This document shows, in pieces, positions 1-12,012 of a DNA stretch of 64,000 nucleotides (positions within the stretch are counted from its first letter, which is position 1; the number at the start of each line of letters is the position of its first letter). The notes below the pieces were generated by a model. The model saw nothing but the letters and a program-made list of their open reading frames with translations. It did not search any database and was not told the DNA's origin. This DNA is from Phoenix dactylifera. Lineage: Eukaryota > Streptophyta > Magnoliopsida > Arecales > Arecaceae. The stretch is taken from contig NC_052405.1 in NCBI RefSeq assembly GCF_009389715.1, positions 8,163,194 through 8,227,193 of the forward strand, written 5' to 3'. The position numbers and the translations under genes are program-made.

Positions 1-174
1 TTCCTGATAAGATTTAAACTACACCATTTAATTGAAAATAATTTTGTAGGATAATGCATGAGAATATACATTAGCAAAAAAAATAATATAACATATTTTC
101 GCTATGCTCACCAACCTGCAGATTGAACATGACATCTAGAATGAGGGCAAAATAACTGTAGATTCCAGAATTAC

Positions 175-3100
175 CTTATCAACCTTGTTTCCTACAAGCA
201 TCTTAATGCAGTCTTGATTGGTTGAATAAAGTTCTATTTCCTTAGCCCATACATCTTTCAGATTGGTGAATGTGTCCCTCCTTGTAACATCATAAACTGT
301 AACCATGCATCAAAAAGAAAGGTCACTACCAGTTTAAACCTGGCACTAACAAAGATCAAAATCAAGCTTTTTTTTTTCTCAGTAAAATCTGTCCACATCT
401 ATCACACATGTTGCACCCTTGACCTTCTTCCACTACCCACTCTTATCACCACACCCTGCATCGATGGCTTGATGCCCCCCCCCACATAATTCTAATCCCC
501 CAATTCTTTGCACTTCCTGTGTAACAGTTTCTTAGTGTGCTTTAGAAATTTTGATTTTTGGATGTTTCGCCATATGTGTGTCTGTGGTGTGGCATGACTT
601 GGCAAGGCCAGACACATGTAGCCATGACTACGATGTGATACTGCACATGTAGGTGCGTGATCTCACATGTATTGGATGCCCATGAACTTTATCTCGGAAA
701 ATGTAAAGTGCAACAAGCATTGGCACATCATTGTTACATGCTATGCTATTGCTAGGCTGACACATCATCAGTACGCAATACCTAAAGCCATAGTTAAGAC
801 AAAATTCCAAACCAATACCAAGTTGTCAAAAAATTGAAAGAGTGAAGTTGGGTGCAAGAGTGGGAAAACAAGATGTCTAATAAAATTTAGGCTGTAGAAA
901 GACCAAGGAAGCATCAATTGCGGGTAGTATAAATCTACAAATTCTCTTATTATACTAAAGGAAGCACAAGATATGAGATTAAGAAACATGACAGAATTTA
1001 TAAGACACAGAACCAAGAGTGAGACCATATGATTGATTCCATGTTACATGAACTTAGGTGTGAAGGTTAGGCAACAATATGTGCCTAAGTGTCAGACCCT
1101 TCTAATCTTCAGAATTTTTTCTTGGAGAACCATACCTCAGTGTTTTAATTTACCCATACTTGTGTCCGTGTACCAGGTGTGGAATTTCTGGGATAAACTG
1201 AAGGTTCCAGGTAACATCACATTGATTTTATAAAGTATAAGCAAAAGATGCTTAGGGTCTATTTTGTTGTTGGAGAATTGTGGAAATGGAAAAGGAGAAG
1301 AAATACCTTTTCCTTGAAAAAGGAAAATATATTACTTGTTTTGTTAGAAAAGTTAGTGGCCCAGAGAAGGAAGAAAAAACAAGTTCTACTCTCTAAAACA
1401 GCTCTCCCTCCCTCCCTCTCCTATAATAGGGCGGAGGCAGGAAGTACCAACTCAGGCAATCCCTCCACTTTCTTAAACAGTTAAGTATTCATTTTCTGGT
1501 GCTTTTCTGAAAAATGGAAAGTTCATTTTTCCATCATACATGGAAATTCTTTATTCAAATTCTTTTTCTTTGCTGCATAATAATTATTTGTAAAAATACA
1601 TTTCCAGAGATTTTCAATCCCTTATTCTAGCAACTAAAGACTATTTAGTTAAAGAGCAAATAGAAACACTTGGGTACATGAGAAAGAGTGTGAATAGTCT
1701 TGAGTGGGTGCATTACCTTAGATAGAATACTCCAATTAATAAGGCATAGATTGATCCATTTGAATTGGTATGTCATGCATCAGCAGAGTATAACTATACT
1801 AAATAAACCAACTCCTTCCATCAATAACCACAAATGTGTAATGGAATCATTAGACTAGAGAATGCGTCTCAGTCAAAAAAAAAAAGAATATAATGCTTCA
1901 ACACCAAATCTTTTCCAATGCTTTAGACTGAAACTGTACCAAGTTTAAAATTCCAGCATATTACATGTGATAAGCAGACATAAATGTTTTCTTTGTTGTC
2001 ATCGCAAAACAACAATATTAACAGTCAAGATTGCAAAGAGGGGGGGAAGCTAGGAACTTGCATACCCATTATGATCCCCTGTGCTCCCCTATAATATGAA
2101 CTTGTTAAAGTTCGGAATCTCTCTTGTCCAGCTGCATGATAAAGTTATCCTCTGTGTCAACATTTCATTTACATCTACATATTTGAATGATTACAAGACA
2201 CCAGAAAATGACAAACATATTCCCACAGAATACATACATGACCACTACAATTAAAAAGATAGGTCTTAATTCAATAACCGCAATAACAACTTTCTGATCA
2301 ACAGAAATTGCATGAATAATCCAGTTCATAAGTAGAAGGATTAGCTTTTATTACAGATAATTCTCTGTGAAATAGAAACTTAATAAGATCTTAGAAACAT
2401 AAGATGACAAGGTACACATAACACCTATTAGCCTGTACTAAGAAGCCTATAAATTAAAAAGAATGATCTTTTAGCGAAGATAATGACTTGGTTTTTATAC
2501 ATCTAACATGTGTTAAAAAAAGTATATGCCAACATAAATGGCACGCCATGAAATACTGCATTGCAAATATGAAAAATAAAAGCAAAAATGAGCATACTGA
2601 TTGCTGTATAAAACGATGATTATTCAAGAAGGTAGAAAGCATTAAGCTTCCATTGGCAAAATGATTTTGCCTGATAAATTACCACCTTATGTATTGATAA
2701 AAAGGAGGTTCATGCACACTGCCCACTTCCTGCCTCCTCAAACTGCAATAGTAAGAGCCTAATCAAATGGTTTACCTTTTTAGTTAGTTTTAGTTTAGAC
2801 TTTTTGTCTCCAATAATATGACCAGTAGAACTATGAAATAGAAGAGGCAATCAATGACAGAAAGTGGGGAACCTTGATATGCATGGGCATTGTCAAATTT
2901 CTATTATTTAAGAGGCCATTGAAAAGTTATAAACATCAATAAATTCCATGTGAATGTTCTGCCATCTATAAAAGACCAATAAGAATCGTTACTTTTTTCC
3001 AGAACAATGATGTATAATTTCCTCCAGACCTAGGTTGTGCTCAAGGCAGTAGCCTCCCCCCCCCCCCCCCCCCCCCACTCCTCTCTCTCTCGGACCATAT

Positions 3101-6100
3101 TAGATTCATAATGTCATACACCTTTTACATCACATGAAGAAGATGCAACAAACATGCAACAAAAGAAATCATTACAGGAACCAGTCAACGCATATGAATG
3201 ATTGAAAATCATGTTAAGCCAATGTATAAAAGGTGAAACTGAAAGCTCACTGCATCATCTTTGTTATCTAAATGTAACAAGGTAGTTTGAATTTCTTTAA
3301 GCAACCATAAATGAAGCCAAATATTAAATATGTCATCATGTAACATGAAAATTCTTGCAACCATATCACATTTTGTCCATTTCTTCAGGGTTATGATATC
3401 CTTCCTGATATGTTATTTTTCCATCCTCTGAGGCTGTAGTTATTGTGATAAAAAACAGTTAAATGCTATTGCTTGTGGATCTAAAAACATACCAATTGTA
3501 CAAAAAGATTGATACTCACGCAGTTATGATTGTAACACAATAAATCAGATTCCATCAAGATCTAAACGCAGAGTGATCCTATGTCAATCCATATTGTTTC
3601 CTAACTATTTAGGCCACAATATCTCCTAATTATGTGCCTTGTATTTCTTATGTAGAATGTCTATTACATATTTTTAGTAGTTTAGTTGGTTAGGGGTCGC
3701 AAGAGAATGACAAAGCTTATCAGATTCTTTGAAATTTAGTTTGTAGGTTGGAGCACATTTTGCTATACAATTAAGATTTTTAAATTAGACGAACCAAATG
3801 AATCTTGTAAGTACTGTTAGCAATAGCTACCAGCAAACAAGTATCTTCCTCATGAGCCTTGCTTCAATACAGCAGAATATGATTACACGGCTTTCTTTTC
3901 CAGGAGACCAAGTTCTAATGCATACAACTGTAAGTGTTGGGGACTAAACACAAGATGATTGAGGGAGAGATTATAAGCTGAGTGACCTTGTCAGGATGTA
4001 TGCAACAAAGATCTAGTGTGGTCTCAATAAGGAAAGGAAATGGGATACTTGATGATGTTTTAGGAAAGAAGATGGGAAGATTTAAGAAGCATGGCTGGAA
4101 GTTAGAGAAATAATTTGGAAAACTTACAGCAACACTGGCAAAATCAGGTTCATAAAGGCCAACTCAAAAGGTTAAAATAAACATCATAAACATATGATTC
4201 TCATAATGCTATGGAATGCTTATGCACATTCTAATCCTGTATTTTTATTTCCTTACAATTTTAAACATTGTGGAGACTTATTTAACTTTTAAACTGAAAT
4301 CCTCGTACAGCCACAGTTTAAGAAACAGAGGGGAGTGAGTGGGATGAAGGTGAGGGTAGTCTAACTGCATGTAGAATAAATATTAAATGATCAGGTTAAG
4401 GAATGGAGGATATAGCCAAGAACGATGATAGTTGCCAGTTTCAATATTTAATATCTCATAGGAAAATAAGAACACAGTAAGCACCTGTATCCCATATTGC
4501 AAGCTTCAATCTTTTTCCCCCAATGTTAACCATCTTTACCTTAAAATCAACACCTAAATAGAAGAAATAGAATGTGAATGGAAAGATTCAACAGTATATA
4601 AATATGTGAGAAACTTGCATAAAAGGCATCTCATTGGGAATATATGCATGTCATGAAGATGCATGTTCATGAATACTTACTAACAGAAGAATCTAAGTCC
4701 ATTCACTAAATAAAGTTTAGTTTCTGGAATGAGTAACTTAACAATCACACTAGTACCATCCTAAAAAAAAAAAAAACCAAAAAGAAGGGGTTGAAATGAT
4801 AGGTCCAACAAAACAAGACCAAAAAAATAAATGAATCTTACAGAAGCATAATTTCTTCTCATAACTTACGAGACCTCAAGACTTTTGAGCATTAAAAAGA
4901 TTCCCTACCAAGAGTTGATCAGTATCCTAAAAACAAGGTGATGACAAATGCTTAATTATATAAAAATGATCTCTCATTCTTGATGATTTACAAATCTCTT
5001 TTATTTAAACCATGGTTTATGGAAGTTTGCAACACTTCAAGTGTTATATAATCCAAGATATGGAGAGCACTGCCTCAAATTCAGTTTTTTGCATAAATCC
5101 TGTCTCAATTCATGCCAACATGGCTTTAGCATACAATGAAAGGAGTTCAATTGAACATATCAAATACGCAACCAAATAAATTTAAACTTCGTAAGCAAGG
5201 CCTTATCGGAACTGTATAAAATGAATCATATAAATCAAAGTATGATCCAACAGATTTTGCACCTGTTCAGACTTTAAAGACCAGCTATCAACGTCATTTC
5301 GACCCTCATGAAACAGTGCAAAGAAACTCACCAAAGCAGCAGTCATAAAAGAGGACATAACATGAAACCTACTTACCTATACTTCACAACTAACAAGAAA
5401 ACCTCGAAGTTTTTTTCTAGAACTAAAGAGGTTCTGCACAGATAGTGAATACTGTAGATGGTATTTTACTTTTGTTTACTGAAGGCACAAGTATCAGTTG
5501 CTCCAATGTAAGTGTGAGTTTGATGCTCATAGCTTCCATATGTTTTTCTTTGTTCTTGTTCTAAGTTATTTAAATCTGAAAAGGTCCACCGCCAACAATA
5601 TTGCCTCTTTACATTTGACTTACCGACAAACTTAATGTCTCAATGTAAAAATAAACATGGGCTATGATTTCAGAGCACCTGCCAATTTGAACAAACTAGT
5701 ACTCTTAAACGGTAATGCCAAGATTATTGTTGCTGTGCAGCTGGTATTGCTTACCAATTATTCTGCAAGTCTGGTGACATCAGAATCCATTTAGATTACT
5801 AACAGAACTCATTTTGAAGTCACTCAATTCCTGCAGTCACACAATTAACAGTCTCCACTTTCATGTTTACTTGAAAATATGGATTCGTAAGATATTCTGC
5901 TCTAGATCCTTTTCTAGTTCCTCGTTACTTGGAACCATTACATGCTAATACTTCTTGCAATGTGTCAAATTAAAGTATCATTTCTTTCCCACGTGAGCAT
6001 ACATTAATTTAGTACATGTGAAAATTAGGGGCATGTTTTCCATCTTTTAATTATGCACAAGCTTAGCAAAATAAGTAGTCTACCACACCATTTAGCGGCC

Positions 6101-6409
6101 AAGAGAAAAGTATCTATCATAACCCAGAATCCAAAAAGATTCATCTTTTTCCCCCTTCTTGTTATGTGCATAATTTTTACATAACATTCAGTTCGTCTCA
6201 ATGCTAATCAAATATAAATGCATTCTTTGAAGTCAACAGTTTATCAAGATCACATTTATAGAATTAGCGCACGCACCAATCGTGGGGGACAGATCTTCGA
6301 AGGAATCAGTGGTAAAACTCAATAAAAGGCTGCTCTTCCCTACTCCAGAATCGCCGATCAGCAACAACTTGAACAAATAATCGAATTCCGGTTGACTCGT
6401 AGCAGTCAT
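175..6409 (-). CDS. RABC1: RABC1/Rab18-like small GTPase, N-terminal 130 residues (3' part outside window)
   Basis: Four coding exons on the minus strand: 6409-6277, 4553-4485, 2131-2066 and 296-175. They join in frame with GT-AG introns of about 1.7, 2.35 and 1.8 kb. The product starts [14 protein letters not shown] and shows the P-loop GDSGVGKS (residues 19-26), the switch I segment SPTIGVDFK, the switch II DTAGQERF (66-73), the Rab signature SSYYRGAQG, and the guanine-specificity motif NKVD (126-129). PEFDYLFK and [15 protein letters not shown] fit RABC1 better than RABC2. The family is about 210 aa, so the EXSAK motif, hypervariable tail and prenylated cysteines should lie left of position 1. 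Rab18-class GTPases act on ER, lipid-droplet and peroxisome-associated membranes; that role is from family knowledge, not from this sequence. The gene points away from PSAN. Confidence 0.93.
3056..3076. repeat. poly-C tract followed by (TC)n
   Basis: About 21 consecutive C residues followed by a short CT run, inside the third RABC1 intron. No function seen. Confidence 0.9.
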
Positions 6410-6452
6410 TCTTGATCAAATTATATCTTCACGTTCCCAGACAATAAAAACG

Positions 6453-6562
6453 CTAAAATAGAGGGAAAAACCAAAAAAATAAGGAAAACCCCGCGATAAT
6501 AGATAGATAGAACGCAGGAACGCCATTATAGGGATTCAAGAAACCCTAAGAAACGATAATAC
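6453..6562 (-). other. probable 5'UTR intron of the RABC1-like gene
   Basis: On the minus strand a donor AAG|GTATTATCG at 6563/6562 and an acceptor TCTATTTTAG at 6453 flank 110 bp just upstream of the start codon at 6409. The upstream leader exon (about 6563 to 6640) is rich in CTC/GAC triplets, like a plant 5'UTR. Inferred from splice signals only. Confidence 0.6.
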
Positions 6563-6914
6563 CTTGGAGATCGTAGTCGTCGTCGGAGGAAGAGGAGATA
6601 GAGATCTGGGGTTTCTATTCTACCGCTCTCGAGAATTCGAGACGACGGAGTGGGGGAAATCGCGGGGTGGAAAAGGAAAGCTTCGTGCCAAAGTCAAGGA
6701 ATGTGGAAGTGGCGAAGATCGGGCCGGACGTAAGCGATCGGCTGCAACACCTTGGACCTAAACGTGGGGCCCCTTCCTAGAATCACGAGGGGTGGAAACT
6801 CTTAATAGCGAGGGCCCAACTCTTTATAGGAAGGCCTCGGCCCAGGAACCCAAAATCTATTACCACCAAACCTTGTTTAGGATGATATGACCACTTGCCC
6901 CCTGCCACTGTAGG

Positions 6915-7017
6915 AGTGCGTGTGCGTGTGTATATGTATGTATGTATGTATATGTATGTGTATGTGTATATGTATATTTATATATATATCTAACTTCAAG
7001 ATTAGAGAGAGAGAGAG
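6915..7017. repeat. compound GT / GTAT / AT / AG microsatellite
   Basis: Interrupted (GT)n, (TATG)n and (TA)n followed by an (AG)n run, in the space between the RABC1-like gene and PSAN. The reading frames seen across it are simple Tyr/Thr/His repeats and not genes. Confidence 0.9.
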
Positions 7018-7083
7018 TTTTGGTAAAGCCTTGAATGTCACACAAAAAGACGGAGGTGCTGCACATTTCTTAGATCTACGAAA

Positions 7084-7203
7084 GATCTTGTTTTGATTGT
7101 TGGTGCTGGTCTCTGGGGGCTTGCTGTAGCTGCTTACCTTGTAAGTTGTAATTCTTTCAATGCCCTTATGATAGAGAACGATGACTGCACCGCTTCATTG
7201 TAA
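7084..7203 (+). pseudogene. relic of the FAD-binding site of a YUCCA-like flavin monooxygenase
   Basis: A 39-codon frame ending in TAA has no start codon. It reads LVLIVGAGLWGLAVAAYL, then about nine residues later ALMIENDDCTASL. YUCCA/FMO-type flavin monooxygenases carry a GxGxxG FAD motif followed at this spacing by an LVLER..CIASLW segment, so residue pattern and spacing both agree. Nothing recognisable continues downstream, where only CTTT-rich sequence follows. It is best read as a captured or decayed fragment. It could instead come from another GxGxxG flavoprotein, but the C-[IT]-ASL ending favours the YUCCA type. Confidence 0.55.
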
Positions 7204-7313
7204 TCTTTTGATTCCCCTTATCCTTTCGATCCCCTTGTAATCCTTTCAGTCCTTTCTTTTCGTGGTATCTGTCGGCTTGGTATATTCTACCAGTCTATCG
7301 ACAAAGGAAAAGG

Positions 7314-7897
7314 TAGGGGTGTCAAGACTCAAAAGTTAGGCCTGTTCTGACTCAATCGACCCAATCCAAGGGGTTAGTTTTTGAACTGGGGCTAAATCAC
7401 GTCCGATTTCCCCCCATCAGACTGGGTTATTTTTTGGGTTGTCTCAAGCCTGAATAAGCCCAATTAGTGTTAGATACTTATTGAAGCCCAGGTCTGGCAT
7501 GGATATATTTGGGCTTTCATGGGTTCCAATTTAGTTGGGCTTCGGGGATTGCAAAGTGAGCCCAATTTTAAAGTTGTTGGAATAAATCGTCCAGACTGGC
7601 CTAGCCCATTCATATCCTTCGGAAAATGTACAAGGATACCAAGCAAAAATTATTAGCACTGACTCGAGCCAAAAAGCCAAAACAAAAACATAGAATATCC
7701 AATGTGTAATTACCTGAGCCAATAGGCCGAGGTAATAACAAAAAAAAACTTAGCCATACACCTCATTGGCCCCACTTTGAGATAGTGGGACCAAAGAGCG
7801 AGAAGAGCCGCCAATAGGCTCGAGGCAATCTCACCTTATCCACACTCCGACCACAATCCCCTCGTTCCCTTCAACTCCTCCCTCGCACCTGATCGCT
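7314..7897 (+). repeat. left arm of a ~0.55-kb inverted repeat bracketing PSAN
   Basis: This segment recurs, inverted, at 10769-11296. The inner 130 bp (PSAN proximal promoter) match at roughly nine bases in ten by eye. The outer part (GGGCTTxxx-rich, beginning TAGGGGTGTCAAG) is more divergent with small indels. The outer end resembles non-autonomous elements that start with GGGGTGTCAA. Confidence 0.85.
7811..7840 (+). promoter_or_regulatory. PSAN proximal promoter: CCAAT box and I-box core
   Basis: CCAAT lies at 7811-7815. CCTTATC (reverse of the I-box core GATAAGG, known from light-regulated genes) lies at 7834-7840, about 170-200 bp before the PSAN start codon. No clear TATA box is visible, as is common for photosynthesis genes. 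Assigned by motif only. Confidence 0.4.
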
Positions 7898-8007
7898 CCC
7901 ACAATCAAAAAGCCATTCTTTTCGAGCTCCTCCAAGGTCAAGAACACCTGCATCTCATCCAGAGAAGTTGCGGTGAGGGGGTTTCCTTTCCCTTCCAATA
8001 AGAAGAA

Positions 8008-10274
8008 ATGGCTGCCATGAACTCCAGTGTGCTGGCATGCAACTATGCTCTCCCAGGAGCATCAGAATCTAGCTTGAAGCTCATGCCAATGGCATCAACT
8101 GCATCAACTTCAGCTTCTAGGCCAAAATTGCCAGTGATCAGAGCCCAGCAAGTTCGAGCAGCCGAACCAAAGGAAGGAAGAGGAATTGAGGGAAGAAGAG
8201 CTGCACTCCTCGGCTTGGCTGCCGCTCTCTTCACCACAGCGGCCGCTACCTCGCCGGCTAATGCTGGTGTCATTGAGGAGTATCTTGAGAGAAGCAAAGC
8301 CAACAAGGTATGCTGCTGCTGCTGCTAACTTACTATCCTCGTCTCGGTTTTAAGATTAGAAAGAGAGAATTAAATTAAAGTAGTTAGTGATCAGTTTCAT
8401 TGGTTCTATATCTTTTCAGAAACTCGCAATGGATTGGTAAAGTTAACGGAAGATTAATAGTGTTAGTACGACATAGCTGAGCAAACTTATCACTTCGTTC
8501 GATCTTATTACGCAAAAATAAGCTTATATTATTAGATGAAATGAAATTCGTTCAAAGCCAATTTATGATCAGGATTATTGGTCCAAAGCAAAGTGTTAAT
8601 ACACTAAACGGATCTCGAGCATTGCAGAGTGATGCGATTAGTGATGCAAATTTATAAATATAATATTTAATCTGAAGTGTCTATAAATTTTTTGCAGAAC
8701 CAAATTGGCTTTATATTATTTTTCTGAGAAATATTGGTTAGAATACTGTCTCTAATATTCATTAGTAAGATTTCCTTTCCTTGCAGTTATTCATTTCAAC
8801 AAATGCAGCGCATTCCTTAGTTGTATGTCTACGTGTGTGTATGTGGGCATGCATGTGAAGAACTTTTTTGCATGAGTAATGAAAAACAATGAGAATTGAC
8901 AGAGTATATATACCTATGTGGTGATATGTTTGTTTTATGAAAACAATGTTGCTCTGTTGGCAGAATTTGACAAGATATTCACATTTTTACTACTAAAACT
9001 GTTTACTTTGCATTACGATGTTTTGAATTTTTCATGCTGAATTAAAAGTGAACCCGTCATGAATTTTACTGAAACTTTTCTTTCCTTTCTGATTACCAAC
9101 AATTTGGTTCTCCTATATTATTGCTTCTGAGGTCAACCAAAACCATGATATAGTTAGATTCAGACAAGCCAATCTGAAAATTGCTAACTGCAGTGATGAA
9201 GGCTTCTTGATCAGAGATGATTTTCCTTAATATTGTTAAGTCAACATCCTTATGATCCATGATGTTTTGAAAGGTTAGGTAGCAGGCTTGCAAATATTGC
9301 AATGTAAATTCACCTGGTGAACTTAGTAATGGAATTTTGTGCAGGAACTGAATGACAAAAAGAGGTTGGCTACAAGTGGTGCAAACTTTGCTCGGGCATA
9401 CACAGTGGAGTTTGGCACATGCAAGTTCCCTGAGAACTTCACTGGGTGCCAAGATTTGGCTAAACAAAAGGTTTGAGATGCTGTCAAAATTCTTATCTGT
9501 CTGCTATATAGCTAAATTATATATTTGGCGTGCAAAGAGATATACATGTGTGCCAGGAAATGCTCGGCATAGTTTTGGTACGTACTATGTGTTTAAAATA
9601 CCATATCCACAATTATTAATCTTTGTCGCCTCGCATCTTATCTCATAGCTCTCATGTCTCATTTTCAGACTCTCCAATTAAATGCAAGTTTTTAGTAATT
9701 GTTGCCTGAGTCCTGAATTGGTGCGTCTCCTAAGTTCGCTCCAAATGCACTCCATTCTAATTCTTACTGATTTTTAGGAAATCCAGTCTTCTTGTCTACA
9801 TAAGCTGGATTTCGGGCGCGTAAATATTTTTTTCAATGTCCTCAAACGATGACCAATTCTAATTCTGGTTCTCAGGCATATGTGGTGATTAATGAAGAGT
9901 ACATAGTGAAAATACTAAAATTATTGAAGTATATCTTAATTTTCCAATTTCAACTAGATAGAATAGCTACACTATGCGCTGAGAAACTCTTGTATTTTGC
10001 ACTTGGCATTTGAAATTGTATTATCAGGTTTATATTTAAAATTTTCAGCTATTTTTCCTGTTCACCTTCGATTATCTCGTCCTTAACATGCTTCGAGCTA
10101 TTTGAGATTGTTGTTCTTGTATGTTCTTGTGCTTGGATCCTGATCAGTGCACTTATATTATTCTTATTGTTGTGGGCAAAGCAGAAAGTGCCGTTCATAA
10201 CCGATGACTTGGAGTTAGAGTGTAAAGGCAAGGACAAGTACAAGTGTGGATCCAATGTCTTCTGGAAATGGTGA
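8008..10274 (+). CDS. PSAN: photosystem I reaction centre subunit N precursor (PSI-N), complete
   Basis: Three exons, 8008-8307, 9345-9470 and 10185-10274, all joined in phase 0 by GT-AG introns, encode 171 residues. Residues 1 to about 60 form a Ser/Ala-rich plastid transit peptide. A twin arginine (63-64), a hydrophobic Ala/Leu stretch and an ANA|G cleavage site (86/87) follow, i.e. a thylakoid-lumen signal of the RR type. The mature part starts GVIEEYLERSKANK and is 85 aa, the known PSI-N size. It has four cysteines (GTCKFPENFTGC, LECKGKDKYKC) and the conserved end CGSNVFWKW. PSI-N is a lumenal subunit on the plastocyanin-docking side of photosystem I. The gene sits between two copies of an inverted repeat that contains its own promoter. 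Confidence 0.97.
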
Positions 10275-10342
10275 AGGTAGCAATGACTTTTATCCTCGGT
10301 TGTATTCAACTAGTCCACGGAACAAACTTTTAGTTCCATTAA

Positions 10343-10346
<4 letters not shown>

Positions 10347-10385
<39 letters not shown>
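10347..10385. repeat. (TC)n microsatellite in the PSAN 3' flank
   Basis: About 19 TC dinucleotides, 70 bp after the PSAN stop codon; probably in or just after the 3'UTR. The stretch 10386-10768 shows nothing further. Confidence 0.95.
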
Positions 10386-10387
<2 letters not shown>

Positions 10388-10768
10388 ATTGTATTTCAGT
10401 ACGTTTTTTTGTACCAAAATCAGCAATCAAATTTGAAGTACACAGCCAGAGTTGCATAAACTGGCCTTGTAATTAGCTACCTAATCGATGCATCCTGAAA
10501 TACATTTGCATGTCTTGCATGTCTCATTACGTACACAATCACCGTACTGTGCAAAAAAAAAGTCTTAGCAACATGAAGCAAGAAATAATGTCTAATAGTA
10601 TAATGAACAGCAGTGTATCTTTTAGCATGCATCAGGAGCTATTCCGAGCCAAATACAGGTCCAAGTCATCAGGTCTTTGGATGTTCCAAAAACCAATATC
10701 ATTTTTAAGATGTCAGTGCCAATATCATTTTTTAGATCTTAGCGTTTTTAAGATCCCAGCCGATTGGT

Positions 10769-11296
10769 AGCGATGAGGTGCGAGGAAGGAGTTGAAGGGA
10801 ACGAAGGGATTGTGGTCGGAGTGTGGATAAGGTGAGACTGCCTCAAGCCTATTGGCAGCTCTTCTCGCTCTTTGGTCCCACCATCTCAAAGTGGGACCAA
10901 TGAGAGGTATGGCTAATTAGTTTTCTTTTTTTTGTTAAAAAATAATAATTTAATAACCACCTATGTTTTTGTTTCGGCTTTTTGCCTTCCTTGTACATTT
11001 TCCAACAACTTCAAAATTGGGCTCACTGTTCAATCCCTGAAGCCCAGCTAGATTGGAACCCATGAAAGCCCAAATATATCCATGCCAGACCTAGGCTTCA
11101 ACAAGTGTCTAAAGTAATTGGGCTTTATTCAGGCTTGAGACAACCCAAAAAATTACCCAGTCTGATGGGAGGAAATTGGACGTGATTTAGGCACAACGCA
11201 GTTCAAAAATTAACCAGGTCTGATGGGACTCAAACCTGTGATGTCGATTGAGTCAGAACAGGCCTAACTTTTGAAGAGAGCCAAGACTGCACCTAG
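10769..11296 (-). repeat. right arm of the inverted repeat, carrying an inverted PSAN promoter copy
   Basis: Reverse-complement match to 7314-7897. It includes copies of the CCAAT and I-box motifs (GATAAGG near 10828), now oriented to fire leftward toward the PSAN 3' end. The inner limit (AGCGATGAGGTG, 10769) corresponds to left-arm position 7897, about 110 bp before the PSAN start codon. Confidence 0.85.
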
Positions 11297-11689
11297 GCCT
11301 AACTTTGGACAATCACCTGGCCATTTCATAGTTCACTACAGTACGAGCTATTAATCACATGCCGAGATGTGTGAAAAAAAAGGGCTAATTTTTACTTTCG
11401 TTTTTACATTGTCTTTATTTTTTCCATGCATTTTATTGTGCGATTTTGTTCCATGTTACATTAGACTATTAAATGATCCAATGAATGCGAAACCGAATTT
11501 TACCCCAATAGTAATATTAACGGACGCAAGGCCCTCTTGATTCAAAACACGCCGATCCTTGATTTGTGGAACGAAAGAACAGTGCAATCGAAGCAAGGCT
11601 CCCATAACTGAGGCAACAGTGAACAATCTTGCAGCTCTAAAAAAATGGCCCAGCAGAAAGTTTTGTTTAATTTTAATGTCGCTGAACTT

Positions 11690-12012
11690 GTGTTAAACGG
11701 CCATGGTGATTGCCTAGATCCAAGGGCATCGGTGGCGCAGGTAGGTACGATGTTCTGCTGTGAGACATTTGGGGCATGGTGAGGAGCGATGTTGGTTTTC
11801 AGACCAAGCATGTTTACAGAGAAGCTAACGGAGCTGCGGATTGGGTGGCTTTATATGTGGCCGACCACTTTAAGGGGCCTTATAGGTTGGAGAAAGTAAG
11901 CTACCTAAAGCATTTCGAGATTTGCTGTTTTTTAACTTTTTTTGGGTGCATCCATACTAGATATGTCAGAACCATCCGCTTTAGCAAAAAAGAAAAAAAG
12001 GAAAAAAAAACT
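11690..12012 (+). mobile_element. LINE 3'-end fragment (RNase H C-terminus plus tail)
   Basis: The frame at 11776 onward reads TKHVYREANGAADWVALYV, the C-terminal end of the RNase H domain found at the 3' end of plant L1-type LINEs. The 3' part (TTTTTTTGGGTGCATCCATAC) and an A-rich tail near 11985-12010 match the same organisation at 35222-35285 and 48575-48639. The part upstream of about 11775 is out of frame. Dead fragment. Confidence 0.75.

Noticed and set aside
8043..8306. Minus-strand frame opposite PSAN exon 1
   Set aside because: Shadow of the GC-rich transit-peptide coding exon; no splice or family support.
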